A DNA stretch of 12,976 bases, taken from NCBI GenBank assembly GCA_007121565.1, contig SKKI01000218.1, positions 1 to 12,976 of the forward strand. Direction: 5' to 3'. Positions 1 through 7,861 of this stretch are shown here, in pieces. This stretch comes from Phycisphaerae bacterium. GTDB lineage: Bacteria; Planctomycetota; Phycisphaerae; Sedimentisphaerales; Anaerohalosphaeraceae. A model generated the notes under the pieces. That model saw nothing but the letters and a program-made list of their open reading frames with translations, made no database searches and had not been told where the DNA came from. Each line of letters begins with the position of its first letter. Position 1 is the stretch's first letter. Position numbers and translations under genes: made by a program.

Positions 1-1820
1 ACCGTCAGCAGGTGCACCGGGATCGCGTCGCTGCTGAAGGCATCCAGCGCCAGCACATCGTACTGCTGGGGCGCTTCGTGCTCCATACTCAGCCGCGCAT
101 CGCCCATCACCATCTCAATCTGTGCCGCGCTGTCGTCCAGATAGGTAAAATACGCATAGGCCATACGCACGACCTCGGGATTGATCTCGTAGAATCGCAT
201 CACGTCGCCGCTTTGGCCGTAAGCGGCAATCGTGCCGACGCCCAGCCCGACGCCGCCGATGCGCCGCGGATGGGGGTTGGGCCAATGCCTTAAGAGAATC
301 CCGATGCCGCTGTCCGGGCTGTAATACGAGGTCGGAAACGTCTGCCGGTCGGCAGCCTGAAGCTGCAGGCCGTGATACGTAGTGCCGTGCTGCATGACCC
401 GCATGTGCATCTCCGGATCGTCGGGCCATCGTTCAAGGATGGTCAGCGTCCCGAAAAAATTACGGCTGGCCGCCAGCACGCGCTGCCCGCCGAGCGCGTA
501 TCCGCCATCGAGAAAAATGCCCCCCAGCCCCGCCAGCAATATCAACGCCGCCCACCAGCGCCGCCGCTTGGCAAAGCCGCTGGAGACGTTTTTCTGGCTC
601 ATCAGCACCAGCAGGACCGTCGCCAGCAGGCTAAGCTGTAATTCATGATAGTAGGTAAAGATCAGCGGCGCAAGGACTGCCACAAACACCCCGCCCAGCG
701 CGCCGCCGAGGGCGATCATCAGGTAAAAGCCCGTCAGGTGCCGACTTTGCGGGCGTCGTTGATACAACTGGCCGTGACAGATCATACAGCAGGCAAACAG
801 CGTTACCGCATAAATCGCAATGATCGTCGTAGCGTGCATCGTGTCGCCTCGGCGGTCGATCCAGATCATCCCCCCGATGGCCGCGACCAGTACGGCCATA
901 AACGCCCCGCGCCGATACCACCGCGGATGGTCAAAGCACAACACAAACGACAGCAGGTACAGCGTCAGCGGCAAGACCCACAAAAACGGAATCACCGCGA
1001 TATCCAGCGTCACCTTGTTGGTCACCGCCAGCAGCGCCGTCGAGGCGGTCATCGGCAGGACCAGCCACATCAGCCAGTCGCGCCACGACGGCTGCGCTGC
1101 GCCTGTGGCTGTGTGCGTGGCCTCGGCGGTCGTCTTGTGAACCGTGCCGGTTACGGGGATGGTTTCCGTTGGGCCCCCTGCGTCCGTGTCTTGCCCACTG
1201 CCCGCCAGGGACCGCCGGATCAGCGCCGCCGCACACAGAACAACCAGGGCCGTATACCCCCAAAACCCCGCCGACCAGAGCCGCGCCGTGGCGTCCCGGC
1301 TCATCAGCGGCTCAAAGACAAACGGAAAGCTGGCCAGCGCCAGCAGCGAACCGACATTGCTCAGTGCATAGAGCCGATAGGCATTGCGCCCCGGCAGGGC
1401 CCGCGAAAACCAGCTTTGGATCATCGGACTGCTGGCGGCCAGCACAAAATACGCCGCTCCCACAGACACCGCGCAAATCCACAGAATCTTGAGCACCGGC
1501 ACGTCCTCCGGACTGGGCCGCAGCGCCGCATCGGGAATCACCGACAGCGTCGCGGCTGCGATCAGCACCAGCGTCCCGTGTATCGCTGCCTGCCCGCGCA
1601 GCGGCAACCGGCTCAGCGCATGCGCATAGGCATACCCGCCCAGCAGGAACACCTGGAAAAACAGCATACACGCCGTCCAGACCTCCGGCATCCCGCCGAA
1701 CCACGGCAGGATATAGCGCCCCAGCAGCGGCTGGACCTGAAACAGCAAAAACGCCGATAAAAATAGTGTCCCGGCCAGCAGCCCGCCGAGACAGCTTGTT
1801 CGTAAATCAATTTTTTGCAT
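1..1820 (-). CDS. Fused MFS-type membrane / spermidine synthase-like protein (partial, C-terminus beyond window)
   Basis: The frame is open from an ATG at 1820 to the window edge, about 606 residues with no stop. The first ~415 residues are a series of hydrophobic segments rich in Gly, Ala, Leu and Trp, with the family-typical stretch LSNVGSLLALASFPFVFEP. The later part is a soluble spermidine-synthase-like methyltransferase fold: HGTTYHGLQ near residue 478, the glycine-rich nucleotide-binding turn GGVGLGVGTIAAYG near 523, and the acidic motif YDVLALDAFSSDAIPVHLL near 593. This matches proteins annotated as fused MFS/spermidine synthase. The SpeE family transfers aminopropyl groups from decarboxylated SAM, but the substrate of the membrane-fused form is not established, so polyamine synthesis is not claimed. 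It is divergent from the PqaA-type gene. The start lacks a clear Shine-Dalgarno; a TATAAT lies only 11 bp upstream. The last residues are missing. Confidence 0.82.
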   Translation of the reverse strand, partial: MQKIDLRTSCLGGLLAGTLFLSAFLLFQVQPLLGRYILPWFGGMPEVWTACMLFFQVFLLGGYAYAHALSRLPLRGQAAIHGTLVLIAAATLSVIPDAALRPSPEDVPVLKILWICAVSVGAAYFVLAASSPMIQSWFSRALPGRNAYRLYALSNVGSLLALASFPFVFEPLMSRDATARLWSAGFWGYTALVVLCAAALIRRSLAGSGQDTDAGGPTETIPVTGTVHKTTAEATHTATGAAQPSWRDWLMWLVLPMTASTALLAVTNKVTLDIAVIPFLWVLPLTLYLLSFVLCFDHPRWYRRGAFMAVLVAAIGGMIWIDRRGDTMHATTIIAIYAVTLFACCMICHGQLYQRRPQSRHLTGFYLMIALGGALGGVFVAVLAPLIFTYYHELQLSLLATVLLVLMSQKNVSSGFAKRRRWWAALILLAGLGGIFLDGGYALGGQRVLAASRNFFGTLTILERWPDDPEMHMRVMQHGTTYHGLQLQAADRQTFPTSYYSPDSGIGILLRHWPNPHPRRIGGVGLGVGTIAAYGQSGDVMRFYEINPEVVRMAYAYFTYLDDSAAQIEMVMGDARLSMEHEAPQQYDVLALDAFSSDAIPVHLLT

Positions 1821-1831
1821 AACGAACGCCG

Positions 1832-1860
1832 ATTATACCGCATTCAGCATCCCGAGAAAA
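1832..1860 (-). promoter_or_regulatory. Possible promoter of the fused MFS/spermidine synthase gene
   Basis: Reading the minus strand, a perfect TATAAT (1832-1837) is preceded at 17 bp by a weak -35-like TTTTCT (1855-1860). Transcription would begin about 5 nt before the ATG at 1820, giving an almost leaderless mRNA, which fits the absence of a ribosome binding site. The -35 match is poor, so this is tentative. Confidence 0.3.
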
Positions 1861-2012
1861 CCCCCATTATCAGATTCGACCTGCATCCGGAGTTTTTCAG
1901 GAAAACCAAATCAGTCGTAACATTCCCGTTGCAGACAGCGTATTGAATGGTGTACTATCAACCCGGCGTTGAACGTATAACGAAAACTGTCAATTTGAAA
2001 TGAGGGCCAAAA

Positions 2013-3392
2013 ATGTCTACTTTGAAACTGAAAAAATCTTTGACCATGATCTGTTTAATGGCGGTTTTGGTGTTCTGCGGTATGTTTGCGGTCAGCGCAA
2101 CGGCCGGCGAAAATTCCTGTCCACTTCGCGATTACGTTGCCAAGCCCCAAGAGGTCTTCGATTTCGAGGTGGTGCGCACCGTCCCTCTGGACAAAGCCGA
2201 CCTCCATGTCGTCCGTCTGACCTCCCAGCAATGGCGGGATCTGACGTGGACACACTGGATGTTCATCATGCATCCCCACGAACGCCGATTTGAGGATAAG
2301 GCGATGCTGTTCATTACCGGCGGGCGCAACACCGACGAGCCCCCCCAGTTGGATATCGCGACAACCATGATCGCCTCGGCCCTGAGCGAACAGATCGGCT
2401 CGATCGTCGCCGTCCTGATGCAGGTGCCCAATCAGCCGATCAAGGACGGCCGCTGGGAGGATGACCTCATCGCTTACACCTTTAAACGGTATCTCGAAAC
2501 AGGCGACCCTGAATATCCGCTGCTTTTTCCGATGACCAAGAGCGCCACCGCCGCGATGGACGCCATCAGCCGGTTGTCGCAGCAGTACACCGAGACCCCG
2601 ATTGACAGCTTCTTCGTCTGCGGCCCATCCAAACGCGGCTGGACGACCTGGCTGACCGCTGCCGTGGATGATCGGGTCACCGGCATCGCCCCGATGGTCA
2701 TCGATGTACTGAACATGGGCCCGCAGATGGAGCGTCAGCTCAAGTCCTATGGGCAGTACAGCGTGATGATTCAGGAATACGTCGATTACGGTGTTCTGGA
2801 TATGGAACTTCTCGAGACCGAACGCGGACAGCAGTTGCTGGCGATGGTCGATCCGTACGCCTATCGCGACGCCATTACCGTCCCGAAGCTCATCGCCCTG
2901 GGTACCAACGACCCGTACTGGACGGTGGACGCCGCCAATCTATATGTTCCCGATCTTGTCGGCCCCACCTATCTGCATTACAGCCCCAACGCCGGCCACG
3001 ATCTACAGTCGGACTCGGCCGGTGGTGTCGCAACAAGCCTCCAGACACTGGCCTCGTTTGCCCGCCTGAACTTTGCCGGAAAAGAATTACCTGAATTTAC
3101 ATGGCACCATGAAGCGCCGAACAAACTGGTTGTCCAGTGGGATGACCCGGAGGCCAGGCCGATACTCTGGTCAGCCCGTTCGGGCAACCGTGATTTCAGG
3201 CAGTCCCGCTGGCATCGCCAGGATTTGCAAGGGCAGCAGCGCGTTGAAGTGGCCATCCAGGCCCCTGATGAAGGATGGGGCGCCTGGTTTGTCGAAGTGC
3301 AATTCGGCGGCGCGTACCCGATGCGATTGAGCACCGCGATTACGGTCCTGCCCGAGGCGTTTCCGTTTAAGGTGGAAGATTTACAACAATAA
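2013..3392 (+). CDS. Secreted PhoPQ-activated pathogenicity-related protein, PqaA type
   Basis: The protein has 459 residues with an N-terminal signal peptide: lysines at 5-8, a hydrophobic core at 10-29, and likely cleavage after AATA-like residues near 31. The body matches the PhoPQ-regulated protein family (PF10142), an alpha/beta-hydrolase-like fold. Landmarks are WTHWMFIMHP (79-88), the nucleophile-elbow-like GPSKRGWTTWLTAA (204-217, Ser206), GTNDPYW (297-303, Asp300) and NAGHD (326-330, His329). Ser206, Asp300 and His329 form a plausible catalytic triad. Enzymatic activity in this family is poorly characterised; it is named after a PhoP/PhoQ-regulated Salmonella gene, and nothing here shows PhoP control. 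The start ATG is chosen because GAGGG (2002-2006) lies 6 nt upstream. It is monocistronic, divergent from the gene on its left and convergent with the heme gene on its right, whose stop lies only 9 nt away. Confidence 0.85.
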   Translation: MSTLKLKKSLTMICLMAVLVFCGMFAVSATAGENSCPLRDYVAKPQEVFDFEVVRTVPLDKADLHVVRLTSQQWRDLTWTHWMFIMHPHERRFEDKAMLFITGGRNTDEPPQLDIATTMIASALSEQIGSIVAVLMQVPNQPIKDGRWEDDLIAYTFKRYLETGDPEYPLLFPMTKSATAAMDAISRLSQQYTETPIDSFFVCGPSKRGWTTWLTAAVDDRVTGIAPMVIDVLNMGPQMERQLKSYGQYSVMIQEYVDYGVLDMELLETERGQQLLAMVDPYAYRDAITVPKLIALGTNDPYWTVDAANLYVPDLVGPTYLHYSPNAGHDLQSDSAGGVATSLQTLASFARLNFAGKELPEFTWHHEAPNKLVVQWDDPEARPILWSARSGNRDFRQSRWHRQDLQGQQRVEVAIQAPDEGWGAWFVEVQFGGAYPMRLSTAITVLPEAFPFKVEDLQQ

Positions 3393-3401
3393 TAGTGCGC
3401 A

Positions 3402-4394
3402 TCAAAAGGCAATGCGAACGGGGCTCTTTTTGAATTCGCGCACGGTGGGCAAGATCATATAATCGCTCACGGTATGAGTATGGCAAAACCGCCGCACAAA
3501 GGCATCGATACGATCCAGGGCATCGGCGTGAAACATCGCATACAGCGCATACGGCCAGTCGGGATATGTTCGGCGACGGTAACAGTGGCTCACAGCCGGA
3601 ATCCGCGCCAGTTCCCGGCCGAGCGCATCGACGCGGCCGGCGTGCGCCGCCAGGCAGACCATCGCGTTGGCCACATAGCCCAGCCGTTTGTAATCCACCA
3701 CCGCGGCGATCTTGCCCAGCACACCCTTGCCAGCCAGCGTCGTCAACATGGACACTGGATTGTGCCCGCTTGCAGAGTTCAGCATCTGGTCAAACGGACG
3801 CGAGACCAGCGGCAGCTCGGTCTGCAGCGCCGCAAGGGCACTTGTTTCCTGATCGCTTAATGACGCGATGGAAAGCGGTCGGTCATCTGTCTGTCTGTCT
3901 GTCGGCGTCGGCCCGGGGATAAACCACACCGGCCCCGGCCCGGCCGGATCAAACCGCACGTCAAGTTTATATACCCTCTCAGCGGCAAAGCTGTAAAACG
4001 TCAGCCCGGTCGTCTGCCGCAGCCGCTCCAGCATGGCGTCAATCTCACCCATCGCGGCGCCTTGCAGGGTAAACCACAGATTCAGCCGACCGTCGCGCTG
4101 ATAGTTGTGCGAAACACCCGCCAGGGCACTGACTACGGCGGCGGTCTGCTCAAGCCGCTCTTCGGGAACCGCCGCCGCGGCCAGCACCGCTGCGCGCCCC
4201 AGCGCCCGATAGCGCAATTGCGGGCGATACCGCCGAATCAGCCCGTTGTCCTTGAGCCGTCGAATCTCGGCCAGCAGCACCTCTTCGCCGCAGCCAAGCG
4301 GCTCGGCCATCGCCGCAAAAGGACGCTCACAGAGCGCCAGCGGCTCCTGAACCGCCCGCAGCAGGGCCTGTTGAAATCCCGTCAGCGAAGTCAT
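3402..4394 (-). CDS. ahbAB: Siroheme decarboxylase, fused AhbA-AhbB (NirDL-like)
   Basis: The protein has 330 residues made of two homologous Lrp/AsnC-like halves. The first (about 1-150) has a helix-turn-helix-like start and GVSHNYQRDGRLNLWFT (93-109, His96). The second (about 177-330) repeats this plan with AVSHCYRRRTYPDWPYALYAM (near 268-287, His270). The SHNY-R and SHCY-R-YPDWPY signatures are those of AhbA/NirD and AhbB/NirL, which usually form a heterodimer. The enzyme removes the 12- and 18-acetate carboxyls of siroheme to give 12,18-didecarboxysiroheme in the alternative heme pathway. A Pro/Thr/Asp-rich linker (151-176) joins the halves and carries a (TCTG)n repeat. The ATG at 4394 overlaps the stop of the radical SAM gene as ATGA and is preceded by AAAGGA, indicating translational coupling. 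A longer upstream frame exists but lies inside the neighbouring gene. Heme d1 synthesis (NirDL) is the alternative role, but no nir genes are present. Confidence 0.83.
   Translation of the reverse strand: MTSLTGFQQALLRAVQEPLALCERPFAAMAEPLGCGEEVLLAEIRRLKDNGLIRRYRPQLRYRALGRAAVLAAAAVPEERLEQTAAVVSALAGVSHNYQRDGRLNLWFTLQGAAMGEIDAMLERLRQTTGLTFYSFAAERVYKLDVRFDPAGPGPVWFIPGPTPTDRQTDDRPLSIASLSDQETSALAALQTELPLVSRPFDQMLNSASGHNPVSMLTTLAGKGVLGKIAAVVDYKRLGYVANAMVCLAAHAGRVDALGRELARIPAVSHCYRRRTYPDWPYALYAMFHADALDRIDAFVRRFCHTHTVSDYMILPTVREFKKSPVRIAF
3886..3903. repeat. Tetranucleotide microsatellite (TCTG)4.5 inside ahbAB linker
   Basis: Four full TCTG units plus TC run through the segment coding for the inter-domain linker (about residues 165-171, TDRQTDD). 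Since the unit is not a multiple of three, gain or loss of a unit would shift the frame and separate the AhbA-like half from the AhbB-like half. Confidence 0.85.
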
Positions 4395-5422
4395 CGGCCG
4401 TCCTTTCGCCGCGTCATCACGCAAATCGGGTCCTGGCCGTACACATCGCCCAGCACCGACAGCGCCCGCGCCCGACACCCGCGACACACATCCAGGTACC
4501 CGCAGGCCCCGCACGCGCCCTGGTAGTGTCCGTGGTCGCGCAGGCCGACCAGCAGCGGCGACCGCTCCCAGATGCGGCCAAAGTCGAAGCCCGCCTCAAC
4601 CAGATTGCCCGCCGATTGCTCCAGAAAGCCGCACGTCTGCACATCGCCGGCTCGGCTGATGAACACAAACCCCGTCGCCGCCAGGCAGCCGGGCACGTTG
4701 TCGGCGCCGGGAATCTTTTCCTGCCGCGCAACACGGGCAAACTGCGGCCCGCATGTGACCCGCACCTCAATCGGCAGCGCCGCCTTCAGTTTTGCCAGCC
4801 GCCGAAGCGCCGCCTCGTACTCATCCGGCGCAAAGAGCAAATCCCGAATCGCATCGGCCCGGCCCACCGGCACCAGTACAAATGGATTCCAGCACGCCGC
4901 CCCCAGCGCGACCGACAGTTCGGCAATTGCCTCGATGGACTCAATATTCAGCCGTGTCAGTGTCGTATTGATCTGAAACCGAATGCCGACGGATTTGGCC
5001 GCCTCGACTGCGTCCATCACCAGCGCAAAGGCCCCCTCGCGTTGACGAAAGCCGTCATGCGTCGCCGCATCCGCCCCGTCCAGCGAAAACGAAAACGACA
5101 GCAGGCCGGCCTCTTTGAGCCGGGCCATCGCCGCGCGATCCAGCCCCTGGCCGCACGTAGCCATCACCGGCCGCAGCCCCAGCGACCGCGAGTCAGCCAC
5201 CAATTCCACAATGTCGTCGCGCATCATCGGCTCGCCGCCGGTAAATATCAATACGCACCGCGTATAATCGGCCAGCCCCTTGAGGATCGCCTTGCACGCC
5301 GCCGTATCCAGCACATCGACGCCCGACTCGACCGCCGCCGCCCGACAATGCCGACACCGCAGCGGACACCGGCCCGTGACCTCAAACGCCGCAACCGCAG
5401 GTTTTATGATTTTCTCTGCCAT
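4391..5422 (-). CDS. ahbD: Radical SAM/SPASM protein, probable heme b synthase AhbD
   Basis: The protein has 343 residues. The radical SAM cluster motif is CPLRCRHC (Cys19, Cys23, Cys26), followed by the CRAAA context that I associate with AhbD, and by GGEP (62-65) for SAM binding. The C-terminal half has a SPASM-type cysteine set (Cys246, 264, 304, 307, 312, 316, 334) for auxiliary Fe-S clusters, including PGCLAATGFVFIS and QTCGFLE. AhbD oxidatively decarboxylates the two propionates of Fe-coproporphyrin III to vinyls, giving heme b, in anaerobic or microaerobic cells. The close paralogue AhbC (and NirJ) is the main alternative; I favour AhbD from the CRAAA and GCLAATG motifs. Its stop overlaps the ahbAB start. 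An in-frame TTG at 5434 could add four residues, but neither start has a clear ribosome binding site; ATG is preferred. Confidence 0.75.
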   Translation of the reverse strand: MAEKIIKPAVAAFEVTGRCPLRCRHCRAAAVESGVDVLDTAACKAILKGLADYTRCVLIFTGGEPMMRDDIVELVADSRSLGLRPVMATCGQGLDRAAMARLKEAGLLSFSFSLDGADAATHDGFRQREGAFALVMDAVEAAKSVGIRFQINTTLTRLNIESIEAIAELSVALGAACWNPFVLVPVGRADAIRDLLFAPDEYEAALRRLAKLKAALPIEVRVTCGPQFARVARQEKIPGADNVPGCLAATGFVFISRAGDVQTCGFLEQSAGNLVEAGFDFGRIWERSPLLVGLRDHGHYQGACGACGYLDVCRGCRARALSVLGDVYGQDPICVMTRRKDGR

Positions 5423-5453
5423 ATCTATCGCCAAACTCGCTCGCTGGATGGGC

Positions 5454-5481
5454 TTTCACATTTGACATTTGACATTTGACA
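5454..5481. repeat. Heptamer tandem repeat between hemB and ahbD
   Basis: Four 7-bp units run head to tail: TTTCACA (5454-5460), then three exact TTTGACA copies (5461-5467, 5468-5474, 5475-5481). The array fills about half of the 60-bp gap between the hemB stop and the ahbD start. The plus-strand units contain a -35-like TTGACA, but no gene reads that way, so a promoter role is unlikely. Confidence 0.85.
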
Positions 5482-5482
5482 T

Positions 5483-6451
5483 TCAAACAATCCGCGCCGC
5501 CTCTTTCGCAAAATACGTAATAATCACATCCGCCCCGGCTCGCTTGATGGCCGTCAGCGTCTCGAGCATCGTCGCCTGCAGGTCGCACAGCCCCTTCTCG
5601 GCCGCGGCGTGAATCATCATATATTCGCCCGAGACATGATACGCCGCCAGCGGCACATCGAAGCGGTCTTTGGCCTGCCGGATAATGTCCAGGTATGCCA
5701 GCGCCGGCTTGACCATCACCATATCGGCCCCTTCCTCGATGTCCAGGGCGATCTCCCGCATTGCCTGCGACCCGGCGGCCGGGTCCATCTGGTAGCTTTT
5801 GCGGTCGCCCCGGCCCGGCGTGCTGCCGGCGGCATCGCGAAACGGCCCGTAAAATGCCGAGGCGAACTTGGCCGCGTACGATAAAATCGCCGTCTCGGAA
5901 AACCCCGCCTCGTCCAGCGCCCGGCGAATCCACAGCACCCGTCCGTCCATCATATCCGACGGCGCGACCACATCGGCCCCGGCGCGGGCGTGGGCAACAG
6001 CCATCTTCGACAGCGGCTCCAGCGTCGCGTCATTATCGACCCGCCCGTCAGCCAGCACGCCGCAGTGTCCGTGGTCGGTATAGGCGCACAAACACACATC
6101 CGTCATCACCACCAGCTCCGGGACGGCCTGCTTGACAGCCGCGACCGCCCGACATACGGCAGACTGTGGCGACCATGCCTGTGAGCCGGCCGCATCCTTA
6201 TGCTCGGGTAGCCCGAACAGCAGCACCGCCGGAATTCCCAGCTCGGCAATGGCTTGGGCCTCGGCGACCACCCGGTCCACCGAAAAATGAAAACACCCCG
6301 TCATCGACGCAATCGGCTCCTTGACGTTCGTGCCGGGACAGACAAACAGGGGATACACCAAATTTGCCGCACTGACCCGCACCTCCGCCGCCAGCCGCCG
6401 CATCGAAGCCGACCCCCGCAACCGCCGCATCCGCGTATAAGGAAAACCCAT
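5483..6451 (-). CDS. hemB: Delta-aminolevulinic acid dehydratase (porphobilinogen synthase)
   Basis: The protein has 322 residues, a normal length for the family. HemB condenses two 5-aminolevulinates to porphobilinogen in the cytoplasm, the first common tetrapyrrole step. The zinc-site motif DVCLCAYTDHGHCG gives Cys120, Cys122 and Cys130, so the enzyme is predicted to be of the zinc-dependent type. The two active-site lysines are Lys195 (in SYAAKFASAFYGPFRDAAGS) and the Schiff-base Lys248 (in MVMVKPALAYLD). The ATG at 6451 is chosen because GGAGAG (6458-6463 on the minus strand) lies 6 nt upstream; a TTG two codons earlier abuts that site and is less likely. It stands upstream of ahbD and ahbAB in the same direction, making a heme-synthesis cluster. 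Seven-base-period repeats lie on both sides of it. Confidence 0.97.
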   Translation of the reverse strand: MGFPYTRMRRLRGSASMRRLAAEVRVSAANLVYPLFVCPGTNVKEPIASMTGCFHFSVDRVVAEAQAIAELGIPAVLLFGLPEHKDAAGSQAWSPQSAVCRAVAAVKQAVPELVVMTDVCLCAYTDHGHCGVLADGRVDNDATLEPLSKMAVAHARAGADVVAPSDMMDGRVLWIRRALDEAGFSETAILSYAAKFASAFYGPFRDAAGSTPGRGDRKSYQMDPAAGSQAMREIALDIEEGADMVMVKPALAYLDIIRQAKDRFDVPLAAYHVSGEYMMIHAAAEKGLCDLQATMLETLTAIKRAGADVIITYFAKEAARIV

Positions 6452-6465
6452 AATCAACTCTCCAC

Positions 6466-6486
6466 ATCAAAATGCAAAATCCAAAA
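6466..6486. repeat. Degenerate heptamer repeat upstream of hemB
   Basis: Three 7-bp units of the form NNCAAAA (ATCAAAA, TGCAAAA, TCCAAAA) lie just upstream of the hemB ribosome binding site, in the 50-bp gap to the secreted-protein gene. The period equals that of the array on the other side of hemB, though the unit sequence differs. Confidence 0.6.
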
Positions 6487-6501
6487 CATCCCGTCGGCAG
6501 G

Positions 6502-7818
6502 TTAATGTCTATACGGCATTACTGTCTCATCTCGCCCAGTCATTTTGCCGTGCAGTTCAAAAAACTGCCGCTTGAATTCCTCTGTCAAAAAGAGTCCGTT
6601 GATAAACGTCACGTAGCCATCGTTTACTATTTTATATCCATTCTCGTCTCGCAGGACTGCAATGGTACCGAAGCTGTCTGTAGGCATTGACACCCTTGTG
6701 TCAAATACAAAAAACACAGGGTCGGCATCAATTGCGAATGCAATGTCCCTATGTACCAACCTCATTCTTTTGTATGCCTTAATGCTGTCGGCGGGAGTTT
6801 CACTGCTTTGGTATCTCTGCATGAGTTCGGCTTGAAAATCGAAAGTGCCATTTAATCGTTTAGCAGATTCATCAGAATAACGGCTTATATACTTTTTGTA
6901 CTCGGGAGACAATTGAAACTCATCAACCTCAGGAATAGCGGCCAAATCCTCCAGCATATCGGCATAAAAACGCCAGAGGTCATGTGTTTCTTTTTCGAAA
7001 TCGTCTTTATGCAATTGCCCTCTTCTGAACACCAGCGATTCGCCGGCAGGCCGTATGGCCTTGAAATAATAGTCCACAGAAACAGGGGGTAAAATCGTGT
7101 CTGCACTCAGGGGCTGTTCATAAGAGAATTTGACATAACCTTCAGGAATTTTTGTTATTTCTGCGGCTGATCTCTCTCTTGCGAATTTACGAGACGCGAC
7201 AAGACTCTGCATAATCGGATGCCCTGATACGCCAGGACGATGCTCAACATCGGAGTCAGTCAATACCATCGGTCGATATAACCCGTCGGTTTGACCTTTG
7301 ACAATTCGGCCATCTGCTTTTGCTTGAGTGGTTGGAACCAATCGATACTCATAAACGTTCAAGCCCGGCAAAACAAATTCGTTCAGAGGATAAATATTGT
7401 CTGCAAAATTCAGCAACACATATTTAAGGGTCTCGAATTCTGCAATAGAGTTCTCCTTGGAGCCGTCTTGACGATCAATTCGCGTTGTCAGTTGTCTATA
7501 CTGGTCTGGGTTGTCATCGAAAACTGCATCTATCAATTGAGCGGCAACCTTCTCAAAGCGATTAGTCGCCTTTTCGACACCGGATTGTCCCTTGCGTATC
7601 CTGTATGCCGGCTCGCCTTCGGCTGAAATCCTTCTTGTCTTGAACGAGACATAGAAATCAACGGCAATCTGTTGCCCCTCTATCGAGATTGGCAATTCAT
7701 GCACAATACGATCCAGAGACGCGGCCTGACCGTCAGGCAGACCGGCAACCCGTGAGTTTGACAAAACCATACCCAAAAAGACAACCCCAACTGTTTGTAC
7801 TGCTTTGATAGTTTTCAT
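6502..7818 (-). CDS. Secreted protein of unknown function, A+T-richer than neighbours
   Basis: The protein has 438 residues. The ATG at 7818 is chosen because it has a strong AAAGGAG site 4-5 nt upstream; the frame continues a few codons earlier but without better support. Residues 1-32 form a signal peptide: MKTIKAVQ, then a hydrophobic run VGVVFLGMVL, and SNSRVAG at the likely cleavage region. The mature part has no cysteine motif, membrane segment or catalytic signature I recognise. Two stretches look loosely alike (VDFYVSFK...FEKVAAQLIDAVFDD near 50-100 and VDYYFKAIRPAGE...DLWRFYADMLEDL near 260-310), so an internal duplication is possible. Near the C-terminus, VLRDENGYKIVNDGYV resembles the closing strand of NTF2/DUF4440-like folds, but this is only a hint. 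The codons use more A/T at third positions than the genes on either side, suggesting recent acquisition. It lies 50 bp upstream of hemB. Confidence 0.7.
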   Translation of the reverse strand: MKTIKAVQTVGVVFLGMVLSNSRVAGLPDGQAASLDRIVHELPISIEGQQIAVDFYVSFKTRRISAEGEPAYRIRKGQSGVEKATNRFEKVAAQLIDAVFDDNPDQYRQLTTRIDRQDGSKENSIAEFETLKYVLLNFADNIYPLNEFVLPGLNVYEYRLVPTTQAKADGRIVKGQTDGLYRPMVLTDSDVEHRPGVSGHPIMQSLVASRKFARERSAAEITKIPEGYVKFSYEQPLSADTILPPVSVDYYFKAIRPAGESLVFRRGQLHKDDFEKETHDLWRFYADMLEDLAAIPEVDEFQLSPEYKKYISRYSDESAKRLNGTFDFQAELMQRYQSSETPADSIKAYKRMRLVHRDIAFAIDADPVFFVFDTRVSMPTDSFGTIAVLRDENGYKIVNDGYVTFINGLFLTEEFKRQFFELHGKMTGRDETVMPYRH

Positions 7819-7861
7819 AGTTCTCCTTTCCAAAATCAAAAATCTGTCGTCTTTCTTTGTT

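Noticed and set aside
645..1760. Long plus-strand open frame of 371 codons opposite the spermidine synthase-like gene
   Set aside because: It is rich in Arg, Gln, Pro and His with no domain, and is the antisense shadow of a clearly recognisable membrane protein on the minus strand.
3393..3425. Terminator between the convergent PqaA-type and ahbAB genes
   Set aside because: Only a 5-bp stem (CGCAT/ATGCG) with no U-tract; too weak to call.
4526..5479. Plus-strand open frame of 317 codons opposite the radical SAM gene
   Set aside because: Antisense shadow: composition is Arg/Gln/Pro/His-rich, and the minus strand encodes a motif-complete radical SAM protein.
5454..5481. TTTGACA repeats as a CRISPR array or -35 promoter set
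   Set aside because: Units are adjacent with no spacers, so not CRISPR; no -10 or plus-strand gene follows, so not a promoter.
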